Assembly: GCA_964508055.1 (NCBI GenBank)
Contig: CAZDRI010000003.1
Location: 1-64,000, forward strand
DNA from: CAZDRI01 sp964508055
Lineage (GTDB): Bacteria > Pseudomonadota > Gammaproteobacteria > PS1 > Pseudothioglobaceae
DNA length: 64,000 bases
Direction: 5' to 3'
The position numbers were made by a program, and so were the translations under genes. This document shows positions 1 through 6,843 of the stretch, piece after piece. The notes beneath the pieces were generated by a model, which worked only from the letters and a program-made list of their open reading frames with translations, did not search any database and was not told where the DNA came from. Numbering within the stretch: the stretch's first letter is position 1; each line of letters begins with the position of its first letter.

Positions 1-72
1 ATTGATATTTTATTTACTTAAATCAATAAGTTGTGAATTATTCAGGTTGGACTACTTAGAAGAGATAATGAA

Positions 73-288
73 ATGGCGGAGAATTTTACCACCAGCTATG
101 ATAATACTTCAGCAACTATATCTAATAACATTAAATCTAAAGACGGCTATCCTTACCCTGCTGTGCATCAGTTTGGCTCTGATAAAATTCCTGCTCGTCC
201 ATTTATGCCTTTTACTCAAAACAATGAAATTCCAAAAGACTTAAAAGATGAGATTTTAGATATTATTACCCAGCATTTTTTAAGATAG
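73..288 (+). pseudogene. Phage virion morphogenesis protein (Mu gpG-like), C-terminal remnant
   Basis: The frame is open from base 37 after a stop at 34-36, and the first Met is at 73. The 71-residue product carries the signature end of the phage virion morphogenesis (Mu gpG) family: an HQFG motif, then KIPARPF, then an acidic helix with DEILDII. Family members are usually about twice as long, and the N-terminal half is absent because the upstream sequence is stopped in this frame. I read it as a decayed late-phage gene. It lies on the strand opposite to the transposase relic at 1315-1713, so the prophage remains are rearranged. Family call by motif recognition; no function is expected. Confidence 0.55.
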
Positions 289-391
289 TAATATAAAACC
301 TAAAAATAAGATTAAATTATTGTGCACTTTTACATTTTTCAGTTGCTTTTAAATCAATAACTTACATAAGCAGTTTTAATGGTCTAGCTCT

Positions 392-417
392 CGCTCCCAA
401 GCTCCTGCTTGGGAGCG
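392..417. repeat. Perfect GC-rich hairpin (REP-like or terminator-like)
   Basis: CGCTCCCAAGC and GCTTGGGAGCG form an exact 11-bp inverted repeat around a four-base loop (TCCT). It sits in the AT-rich spacer between the phage relic and the gene at 498. It is far more GC-rich than its surroundings. There is no clean T-tract directly after it, so a REP-like repeat is as likely as a terminator. I saw no second copy in the window. Confidence 0.6.
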
Positions 418-497
418 TGTTGTTTAGCTATGCTTTTTACTTTTTTTTGTCAAATTACTGCTAAAATTGTAATTTCTTAATTTTTATAGGTTTTTAC

Positions 498-1094
498 ATG
501 AACAAAAAAATTTTTATAGCTAGCTTAATATTTACAATAATTGTATTATTCTCATCTTTTGGTGATGACTTTGATATTGATTTACCTCATGCTAAGCCAT
601 ATAAAATTTACGAACAAGGTGAGGTTTATGATGGTATGGAATTTAGTATTACTGCTAATGATAAAAACAATCCAGCATTGACCAGAGATGATTTTGCACA
701 AACGGCTATTAAAGCTGTTATTGATTTAATAAAAGAGCATAAAGTAAATTTTGTTCGTGTTAGGCTATATGAGGAAGATGAAAGTGTTACAAAGAATCCA
801 TCTGAATATATATTGTCTTATGCTTCTTTTGATAAAGTTAAGGACAAATGGGATACTCAAGCTAAAGAAAGGAGATTAAGTTTAGAAGAGCGAACAATGG
901 CTATTTCTTGGTTTACAGTAAGAAAAAGATATATTGAAGATGGCGTTGTTAATGAAAAAAAGCTAAAAACATTTTTACTGTCTGTTTTTCAAACAGACCC
1001 TGCGTTTAAAAACAATCCAGTTAGCAAATATACTAGTATTGAACAGCTCCGTTTGCCTTATGGCTATTTAAAAAAATACAATTTACCAAAATAG
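498..1094 (+). CDS. Signal-peptide protein of unknown function
   Basis: A 198-residue protein with a short basic start and a hydrophobic segment at about residues 5-22, typical of a Sec signal peptide or one N-terminal membrane anchor. No lipobox Cys is seen. The remainder is charged. It begins with a beta-rich part (about 45-100) in which an alternating stretch, NFVRVRLYEEDE, may be a buried strand. It ends with a Lys-rich helical part. I do not recognise the family with confidence; a DUF4875-like fold is a weak guess. It lies between phage relics and a truncated nuclease-like gene, so it may be accessory cargo. An AGG at about -8 supports the ATG. Confidence 0.55.
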   Translation: MNKKIFIASLIFTIIVLFSSFGDDFDIDLPHAKPYKIYEQGEVYDGMEFSITANDKNNPALTRDDFAQTAIKAVIDLIKEHKVNFVRVRLYEEDESVTKNPSEYILSYASFDKVKDKWDTQAKERRLSLEERTMAISWFTVRKRYIEDGVVNEKKLKTFLLSVFQTDPAFKNNPVSKYTSIEQLRLPYGYLKKYNLPK

Positions 1095-1108
1095 CATATT
1101 TTTAAAGT

Positions 1109-1453
1109 ATGCGGACATTATTAGTCTTAGTATTATCGCTATTATCAACTCAGATACTAGCAAGAAACGAAGCAGACTGGGTAAACGCAATTTGTACAGG
1201 TCAAATAGAATATCGCCTAAGTGATAAAACTAGAGTAGATTGTTTAACTGATACCCATGCCATTGAATATGACTTTCAGCACAAATGGGCTGAGGCTATT
1301 GGTCAATCGTTGCATTATTCATTAATGACAGGCAAAAAAGCAGGAATAACATTGATTTGCAAAAATGCAATGTGCCCAAGGGGAACTATAGACACGTTGC
1401 AAAAACTTACTATTTCTATCTTCTCATCAACTGTAGGTTTATCTAAATTTTGA
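1109..1453 (+). pseudogene. Secreted nuclease-like protein, 3'-truncated
   Basis: The product starts with a clear signal peptide (about residues 1-18, ending ILA). It continues with the conserved core of a small periplasmic family often seen in marine and symbiotic gammaproteobacteria: CTG, ET/TDTHAIEYDF, KWAEAIGQ and YSLMTGK. The Glu/Asp-rich core followed by a GK motif resembles small PD-(D/E)XK nucleases, though no catalytic role is proven. The match ends near residue 83 (about base 1358). After that the reading runs through the antisense of the transposase fragment at 1315-1713. I therefore read it as cut off by a rearrangement junction. Family-level inference. Confidence 0.5.
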
Positions 1454-1713
1454 ACTTGTGGTAAATCATTTGGATTTAGCCTTGCTTTTGGATTGGTAAT
1501 CTTCCTTTTTGGCTTTCTCGCTACTCTTAATGTTTGTGCTGGTGTATAACTATATGCTTTACCTCTAGTCTCAGCACTTGAAATTAAACTAAATATATAT
1601 TTCTCACCTCTTAAATTAACTGTTGTTAACCCCTCATTAATAGCTTGTTTAGTAACTAATCGCACATATTGCGGTGTTACTCTTAATGAATTACCCAGCT
1701 CTATGCTATTCAT
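1315..1713 (-). pseudogene. Mu-like phage transposase, N-terminal fragment
   Basis: The first 95 or so residues contain an HTH-like segment (SLRVTPQYVRLVTKQAIN) and a basic linker. They end in DEKIEIVSFCN, resembling the region before the second DNA-binding part of Mu A-type transposases. The last 30 residues are antisense to the truncated nuclease-like gene and do not belong to the family. Position agrees with the call: in Mu-like phages the transposase follows a Ner-type gene and both diverge from the repressor, as here. The catalytic DDE domain is missing, so the product cannot transpose. Assignment rests mainly on context and a weak motif. Confidence 0.45.
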
Positions 1714-1760
1714 TTGTTTTTATTAAGATATAATCTAATCTTTTTATATTTATAAACCAA

Positions 1761-1838
1761 TTAGGCTTCTTTGACATCTCTATATTCTATATATTCAGGA
1801 AAAACCTTATGTAATGGTTTGCCTATTTTGTCTTGCAT
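1761..1838 (-). CDS. 25-residue phage-region small ORF
   Basis: ATG at 1838 opens a 25-codon frame ending in TAA at 1761-1763. It has a good Shine-Dalgarno sequence, AGGAG on the minus strand at 1846-1850, seven bases before the start. The Shine-Dalgarno lies right behind the stop of the Ner-like gene, so the two would be translationally linked. The product mixes basic and aromatic residues (KPLHKVFPEY). I do not recognise it. Small genes between ner and the transposase are common in Mu-like phages. Confidence 0.4.
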   Translation of the reverse strand: MQDKIGKPLHKVFPEYIEYRDVKEA

Positions 1839-1841
1839 TGT

Positions 1842-2030
1842 TTAACTCCTATATTGTGGCAACTCTGTTATATCTTTAATAAACTTATGCTCTAATAAAG
1901 CATCTACACAAGCCTTACTCTTATTTACCCCTTGCATAATTTCATACATACTTCTATAACTAATGCCCTTTATTTTGCAAAAGTGTTTCACTGTCCCATA
2001 TTCATTTTTTATCTTGTTTGTTATTGTCAT
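1842..2030 (-). CDS. Ner/Cro-like small DNA-binding protein
   Basis: A 62-residue basic protein with a helix-turn-helix pattern: KNEYGTVKHFC, then KGISYRSMYEIMQG, then a C-terminal helix ALLEHKFI. This layout suits a Cro/Ner-type regulator. It is the first gene leftward from the control region and diverges from the repressor at 2129. That is the position of ner in Mu, where the product shuts down early and repressor promoters. The start codon is about 40 bases from a TATAAT on this strand. The call rests on size, HTH pattern and position; sequence identity to known Ner proteins was not tested. Confidence 0.5.
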   Translation of the reverse strand: MTITNKIKNEYGTVKHFCKIKGISYRSMYEIMQGVNKSKACVDALLEHKFIKDITELPQYRS

Positions 2031-2070
2031 CTGCTATACTGATATTTAGAAAAAATACAATTTAAGAACA

Positions 2071-2113
2071 ATTATAATGCATAATTTTGCACTATGCAAT
2101 AAATTAGTGCAAA
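2071..2113. promoter_or_regulatory. Divergent phage control region with operator-like inverted repeat
   Basis: TTTGCACTA (2086-2094) and TAGTGCAAA (2105-2113) form an exact 9-bp inverted repeat separated by ten bases. Further TGCA half-sites lie beside it. The palindromic ATTATAAT at 2071-2078 supplies a -10 on both strands. On the minus strand a TTGCAT sits exactly 17 bases upstream. The layout matches an operator controlling divergent repressor and ner promoters. The repeat is seen directly; the function is inferred. Confidence 0.5.
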
Positions 2114-2128
2114 TAAATACATTTTATT

Positions 2129-2836
2129 ATGGTTAAGAATAGATTAAAAGAAACAAGAAACATTTTAGGATTATCTCAAGAAGCCTTTGCTAATAAGATA
2201 GGTATAGCAAAAAGAACACTGATAAACTATGAGCAAGGCAAAAACAGTCCCACCATAGAAACCTTAATTGACATTGCAAATAAATGCAATATTTCTAGTA
2301 ATTGGTTACTTACTGGCAAACATAACCCCTTTCCTATGACTTTAAATGCAACAATAAATCCCGAAAACCCAAAGAAGTCTGAGGTAAAGTGGGGTTTAAC
2401 CCATGCAGCTAATGAAGATACTGTTTATATAGATGATTATAAAGATGTAGCTTTATCTGCAGGTGGTGGCTCTTATCCTGACGAACATGCCTTAGCTATA
2501 GGTAAGAGAGCTTTTAATCTTTCTTGGCTTAAGAAAAAAGGGCTTAATCCTAAAGACTTATCATTAGTGCGAGTAATGGGCGACTCTATGGAGCCACTCT
2601 TAAAAGACAAAGATATGGCTATGATTGATACTTCTCGCACTCACCCTAACGATAAAATGCCTTTTGCCTGTATTTGGGAGGATGAACTTTATATTAAACT
2701 CATCCAACCAAAACAACCCAAAATAATCAAATTAGTCTCAGTCAACAAATCTTATGACCCTATGGAAGTGGATTTATCTTGGCAGAATTTTAAAATAATT
2801 GGAGCTGTAGTTTGGCATGCTCATTCCTGGATTTAA
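2129..2836 (+). CDS. LexA/CI-like phage repressor (XRE HTH plus S24 peptidase)
   Basis: A 235-residue two-domain repressor. Residues 5-60 are an XRE-type helix-turn-helix (LSQEAFANKIGIAKRTLINYEQGK). The C-terminal half is an S24 self-cleaving domain, with an Ala-Gly scissile site at about 111-112 (SAGGGS), the catalytic Ser153 in MGDSMEP and Lys190 in YIKLI. All catalytic elements are present, so RecA-stimulated self-cleavage is expected. It diverges from the Ner-like gene across an operator-like repeat, as a phage immunity repressor would. It looks intact although the neighbouring phage genes are broken; it may still act as a DNA-damage-responsive regulator. Confidence 0.8.
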   Translation: MVKNRLKETRNILGLSQEAFANKIGIAKRTLINYEQGKNSPTIETLIDIANKCNISSNWLLTGKHNPFPMTLNATINPENPKKSEVKWGLTHAANEDTVYIDDYKDVALSAGGGSYPDEHALAIGKRAFNLSWLKKKGLNPKDLSLVRVMGDSMEPLLKDKDMAMIDTSRTHPNDKMPFACIWEDELYIKLIQPKQPKIIKLVSVNKSYDPMEVDLSWQNFKIIGAVVWHAHSWI

Positions 2837-3288
2837 ATCTCATTTATAGCCCATTTTAATATCATTTAAACTAACTATAAATTTTGCTTATTTATTTGGT
2901 TAGTGGTTGCTTAGTAGTTGCTTGGTCTGTTTATATTTTTCACTAAAACACCCTAAATGCCTTTATATCAATACTTTTACTTGGTTGCTTAGTTAGTTGC
3001 TTAGTTTGTTTTTTGTGCTTTTTTCGCTGATTTTTAAAAATATATTTCTTTATATATCAATATGTTACAATTTCCAATTTTTAATGGTACATTTCAAACG
3101 CCGATTTACATAACGGCATTACCTCAATATGTCAATTTTTGTTCAAATTTCTTTAAAACTCTCAAGGGTGAGACCTTTACACCTTTGCTTTATTAACTAT
3201 TTTTTCATTTAATTTGCTAGATAAAAAAATTAAAGAATTATTTTTGCTTATTTTAAATATGTTTAAGTTGTAATGAGCTTAAAAAATA
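2837..3288. other. AT-rich spacer, probable phage left end
   Basis: No convincing gene in these 452 bases. The spacer carries the paired GTTGCTTAG repeats at 2905-3005, two copies of a TTTATATCAATA-like string and a short GCCG/CGGC inverted repeat at 3100-3117. In Mu-like phages the left end lies behind the repressor gene, so this is where transposase end sites would be expected. The boundary with the chromosome is not defined from sequence alone. Confidence 0.4.
2905..3005. repeat. Two paired GTTGCTTAG direct-repeat sites (candidate transposase end sites)
   Basis: GGTTGCTTAG at 2905-2914 is followed by AGTTGCTTGG at 2916-2925. GGTTGCTTAG at 2983-2992 is followed by AGTTGCTTAG at 2995-3004. 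The two pairs are nearly identical and about 22 bp each, with half-sites 11-12 bp apart (one helical turn) and pairs 78 bp apart. They lie downstream of the phage repressor, where Mu-like end-binding sites occur. The repeats are direct observation; the binding role is inference. Confidence 0.5.
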
Positions 3289-3726
3289 TTACCAGCTATT
3301 AGCTTTTTTTATATCCTTTGATTTAGACTCTACCCAGCGTTCATTATTGTCAATTATCTCTTTTTTCCAAAATGGAGCTTTTGTTTTTAGATAATCCATA
3401 ATAAATTCATTAGCTAAGAAGGCATCTTTTCTATGGCTGCTTGTAGTGATTACTAATACTATATTATCTTTTGGCTTTAATTTACCAAATCTATGAATTA
3501 TTATAATATTACTAATATCCCATCTATTGCTTGCTTGATTTGCAATATTTTTTAAAGATTTTTTAGTCATTTTAGGATAATGTTCTAAAATCATAGCATC
3601 CAGTTTATTATCTACATCCCTTACTAAGCCTATAAAACTTACTAGCGCACCGATATTAGCATCTTTTATTAATTTTAATTCTTCATTTATATTGAAATCT
3701 TCAGCTTGGACTTTGACTTTTATCAT
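3289..3726 (-). CDS. moaE: Molybdopterin synthase large (catalytic) subunit MoaE
   Basis: MoaE converts precursor Z (cPMP) to molybdopterin using sulfur delivered by the MoaD C-terminal thiocarboxylate; it acts in the cytosol as a MoaD2E2 complex. The 145-residue length is typical. Visible motifs are GALVSFIGLVRD near 26-37, EHYPKM, IIIHRFGKL, and the catalytic lysine segment HRKDAFLANE followed by KTKAPFWKKE. It is the last gene of the minus-strand run rarA-crcB-moaA-moaD-moaE and starts five bases after moaD. moaC and moaB are not in the window. Confidence 0.93.
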   Translation of the reverse strand: MIKVKVQAEDFNINEELKLIKDANIGALVSFIGLVRDVDNKLDAMILEHYPKMTKKSLKNIANQASNRWDISNIIIIHRFGKLKPKDNIVLVITTSSHRKDAFLANEFIMDYLKTKAPFWKKEIIDNNERWVESKSKDIKKANSW

Positions 3727-3731
3727 CTACC

Positions 3732-3968
3732 TTAACCGCCAGTAACAGGTGGAAAAAAAGCAACCTCATCATTTGTTTTTATAATTGTTTCATCATTAGC
3801 CATTTCTTGATTAACTGCACACATAATATTTTTGCCAAGAAAAACTTTATTTTTTTTTATTTTAGACAATTCTAATTTTAAGTCTTTTATACTGATATTA
3901 TTAAAAGCTAAATCATCATAAGAAGTTTTTAAAGTTTCTTTTAAAGATGCAAAATATAAAACTTTCAT
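3732..3968 (-). CDS. moaD: Molybdopterin synthase sulfur-carrier subunit MoaD
   Basis: A 78-residue ubiquitin-fold sulfur carrier that ends in the diagnostic Gly-Gly (PPVTGG), the site of adenylation and thiocarboxylation. It starts with the short beta strand KVLYFASLKE typical of the family and has the FFPPVTGG tail. It sits between moaA (4-bp gap) and moaE (5-bp gap), so the three genes are surely co-transcribed and supply both synthase subunits plus the upstream radical-SAM enzyme. Confidence 0.93.
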   Translation of the reverse strand: MKVLYFASLKETLKTSYDDLAFNNISIKDLKLELSKIKKNKVFLGKNIMCAVNQEMANDETIIKTNDEVAFFPPVTGG

Positions 3969-3972
3969 CTAA

Positions 3973-4968
3973 TTAACCCCCAATTGCAACCATTTTTCTA
4001 ATTTTAATTTTTTGCTCATTTGTATTAAATTCATGTTTTTCAGGTTTTTTTAATATGGCTTTGAGAATATTATATTTTATTTGTTTATCTGTTTTTCCTA
4101 ATAATATATCATCACGGATGGAATAACTGTCTTCCTGCCCAAGACATAACACCAACTCACCTTTTGCGGTAAGACGAACTCTATTACAAGTTTTGCAAAA
4201 ATGCTTTGATACAGCTGAAATTATGCCAACACTTGTTTTAGTATTGGAAACATTATAAATTGTTGCTGGACCATCATATTTATTAATCTCTTGTTCAACT
4301 AATTCTTTATCAGTGAAATAATCTTTAACTCTTTGCATGATTTTTTCTTTAGGATAATATTTTGCTGTGGCACTAAGACCTGCTTCTCCTATAGGCATAG
4401 TCTCAATAAATCTTAATTGAATATTTTTACCAATTGCATAGTTAAGCATAGTTTCTATTTCATTATCATTAAAATCACGCATAACAACCATATTAATTTT
4501 AATAGGTGAAATTTTATTCTTAATCGCCTCATCAATACCTGTTAAAACTTTAGCTAAATTCCCGCCTTGAGTAATGTGTTTAAATTTTTCTTTATCTAAA
4601 GTATCAAGAGATATATTAAGCCTTTTAACTCCATTAGTTTTTAAAGTTTTAGCAAATCTTTTTAATAAATGAGCATTAGTTGATAAAGCTAAATCTTTTA
4701 AACCTGGCAGCTTATCTATCATTTTTATAAGTTTAGTAATATCCTTTCTAACCAAAGGTTCACCTCCAGTTAGGCGAACTTTCTCAACTCCAAGTTCAGT
4801 AAAAATTCTAATAATTCTTGCAATTTGTTCATAAGATAAAATTTCACAGCGCTTACTTCCAGATTCTTCTTTTGTCCTGCAATAGGTGCAATGATAGTTA
4901 CAATGGTCAGTAACTGAAACTCTTAGATATGTTATCTCTCTATTAAAAGAATCTACTAATTTAGACAT
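3973..4968 (-). CDS. moaA: GTP 3',8-cyclase MoaA
   Basis: A radical-SAM enzyme that, with MoaC, turns GTP into cyclic pyranopterin monophosphate, the first step of molybdenum cofactor synthesis. The 331 residues carry the N-terminal SAM cluster motif CxxxCxxC (C23, C27, C30) and the MoaA-specific C-terminal cluster (C258, C261, C275). The product ends in the essential Gly-Gly. LTGGEPLVRKD near 66-76 is the SAM-binding GGE region. It follows crcB by one base and leads into moaD. Confidence 0.95.
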   Translation of the reverse strand: MSKLVDSFNREITYLRVSVTDHCNYHCTYCRTKEESGSKRCEILSYEQIARIIRIFTELGVEKVRLTGGEPLVRKDITKLIKMIDKLPGLKDLALSTNAHLLKRFAKTLKTNGVKRLNISLDTLDKEKFKHITQGGNLAKVLTGIDEAIKNKISPIKINMVVMRDFNDNEIETMLNYAIGKNIQLRFIETMPIGEAGLSATAKYYPKEKIMQRVKDYFTDKELVEQEINKYDGPATIYNVSNTKTSVGIISAVSKHFCKTCNRVRLTAKGELVLCLGQEDSYSIRDDILLGKTDKQIKYNILKAILKKPEKHEFNTNEQKIKIRKMVAIGG

Positions 4969-4969
4969 T

Positions 4970-5362
4970 TTATTTTATTAATTGATGAGTTAGAAAAATT
5001 GCAATACCAGTTGCTGTTAGTGTCAATGTTAAATTAAGAATTATATTCATAAAAGCTTTAAGATAATAACCTAAATCAAATAATTGTATAGTATCTAAGG
5101 AAAATGTAGAAAATGTAGTTAAAGAGCCACAAAACCCAATTATTAATAGTAGCCGCCATGTTTCATTTAATAAAGCTTTTTCAAAAATTAATATTACCAA
5201 CACCCCGCTAATGAATGAGCCCAATATGTTAGCAATTAAAGTTCCATAGGGGAAGTCTTTGCCCAACAGAACTATTGATGCTAACCCTAAGTAATATCTA
5301 CTTAAAGCACCAATCATTCCTCCAATAGCTACTGCAAAAAAATGTGTCATAATATTATTCAA
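4970..5362 (-). CDS. crcB: Fluoride ion channel CrcB/Fluc
   Basis: A 130-residue, four-helix inner-membrane protein of the Fluc family, which exports fluoride as an antiparallel dimer. Family marks are GALSRYYLG near the start, GTLIANILGSF in helix 2 and GFCGSLTTFSTFS in helix 3, whose phenylalanines line the pore. Its start overlaps the rarA stop (ATGA-type overlap), and moaA follows after one base, so it is the second gene of the rarA-moaE run. No fluoride riboswitch is obvious upstream, as expected when a gene is inside an operon. Confidence 0.93.
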   Translation of the reverse strand: MNNIMTHFFAVAIGGMIGALSRYYLGLASIVLLGKDFPYGTLIANILGSFISGVLVILIFEKALLNETWRLLLIIGFCGSLTTFSTFSLDTIQLFDLGYYLKAFMNIILNLTLTLTATGIAIFLTHQLIK

Positions 5363-6624
5363 CTTGGATTATTTAACTTTCTTAATTTTTTTAATTTATT
5401 ACTAATTTTAATTTCTAATCCTCTTTCATTAGGCTGGTAATAAACTTTTTCTCCCATTTCATTTGGAAAATAAGTTTGATTAGGTGTAAAAGCATTTGCT
5501 TCATCATGAGCATAGCGATAATTTTTATTATATCCTAATTCTTGCATAAGTTTTGTAGGCGCATTACATAAGTGTTTAGGAACTTTTAAACTATTAGTTT
5601 TTTTAGCATCTCGCATCGCCATAGAAAAAGCCTTATATACCGCATTACTTTTTGCAGCAACAGCACAATATACTGCAGCCTGAGCAATAGCTCTATTACC
5701 CTCATAGTCGCCCACTCTTTTATGTATATCCCAAGCATTTAGACATATCTCTAATGCTCTTGGGTCAGCATTGCCTATATCTTCTGATGCTATAGCTAAT
5801 AATCTTCTAGCTATTACATAAGGACTACAACCAGATTCTAACATTCTCGCCATCCAATATAGTGCACCATCAGGAGAACTGCCACGAATTGATTTATGAA
5901 AAGCAGATAATTGTTGATAGTAAATATCACCATTTTTATCAAAATCAGGAATATTTTCAAAAATAATATTGTTGACTTCATCCTCATTAATCTTTTTAAG
6001 GTTTTGATTAATTATTATTTCTAATATATTTAATAATCTTCTAGCATCTCCCATTGCAGATTTGACTATTTTTGATTTTACTTTGGTATTCAATAAATCA
6101 ACTTTATTAAGTTTTTTTAAGGCATTACTTAATATTGCATTTAAATCTTTTGCAGTTAATTTTTTTAGAATATAGACTTTAACTCTAGATAATAATGCTG
6201 AGTTTAATTCAAAAGAAGGATTCTCAGTAGTAGCTCCAATTAAAACAATCAAACCTGATTCTACATGGGGTAGAAAGACATCTTGTTGGGCTTTATTAAA
6301 CCTATGTATTTCATCTATGAATAATATAGTATTTTGTGCTAACTTTTTCCTTTGTTCTGCCTCATCAATTATTATGCGTATGTCTTTTACTCCGCTTAAC
6401 ATAGCAGATAATTTAACAAAATGACTTTTAGTATTATTAGCTATTATTTTTGCTAGAGTGGTCTTTCCAGTACCAGCAGGACCCCATAAAATCATTGAAT
6501 GTAAATTATCAGAGACTATAGCTTTATTGAATACAGAACTATTATCTAAAAGATGGGCTTGACCGTAGAAATCGGCTAATGATGTTGGTCTTAATTTGTC
6601 GGCAAGAGGAATATAACTACTCAT
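5359..6624 (-). CDS. rarA: Replication-associated recombination protein RarA (MgsA)
   Basis: A 421-residue AAA+ ATPase related to clamp loaders that acts at stalled replication forks. The Walker A motif GPAGTGKT is at 48-55, Walker B ILFIDEIHRF at 101-110, and sensor 1 is in GATTENPSFELN. The C-terminal part contains the family tetramerisation region (MARMLESGCSPYVIARRL, ASEDIGNADP). The start is preceded by a 219-bp spacer shared with the cbbM terminator, so rarA probably heads the operon. Confidence 0.93.
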   Translation of the reverse strand: MSSYIPLADKLRPTSLADFYGQAHLLDNSSVFNKAIVSDNLHSMILWGPAGTGKTTLAKIIANNTKSHFVKLSAMLSGVKDIRIIIDEAEQRKKLAQNTILFIDEIHRFNKAQQDVFLPHVESGLIVLIGATTENPSFELNSALLSRVKVYILKKLTAKDLNAILSNALKKLNKVDLLNTKVKSKIVKSAMGDARRLLNILEIIINQNLKKINEDEVNNIIFENIPDFDKNGDIYYQQLSAFHKSIRGSSPDGALYWMARMLESGCSPYVIARRLLAIASEDIGNADPRALEICLNAWDIHKRVGDYEGNRAIAQAAVYCAVAAKSNAVYKAFSMAMRDAKKTNSLKVPKHLCNAPTKLMQELGYNKNYRYAHDEANAFTPNQTYFPNEMGEKVYYQPNERGLEIKISNKLKKLRKLNNPS

Positions 6625-6658
6625 ATTGATATAAAATTGTTACAAAATGGTTATTTTA

Positions 6659-6690
6659 CAACACCTTCCTCAAAGTATTTGCATGAGGAA
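6659..6690 (+). repeat. Degenerate copy of dispersed intergenic repeat
   Basis: CAACACCTT, then a C-rich stretch, then TATTTGCATGAGGAA. It matches 58336-58368 (CAACATCTT ... TATTTGTATGAGGAA) with a few mismatches. Both lie between genes. It appears to be one part of the same repeat family as 58336-58449. Confidence 0.4.
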
Positions 6691-6796
6691 AAATCTAGAG
6701 CAATATCTTATAAAACTCTCCAACTCTTATTTTTTAAATCTTATTCCAATACGAGACTATTGTATTAGACTAAATTAGAGTTGAGACAATATTCAT

Positions 6797-6829
6797 AAAA
6801 AAAGCCTCTAAAACTTAGAGGCTTTTTTT
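6797..6829 (-). terminator. Rho-independent terminator of cbbM
   Basis: AAAGCCTCTAA and TTAGAGGCTTT form an 11-bp stem with a tiny loop, flanked by a T-run on the minus strand and an A-run on the other side. It lies about 15 bases behind the cbbM stop. The A/T flanks on both sides mean it could work in both directions, but only cbbM transcription clearly needs it. Confidence 0.85.
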
Positions 6830-6843
6830 ACTTTATAGTAAAT

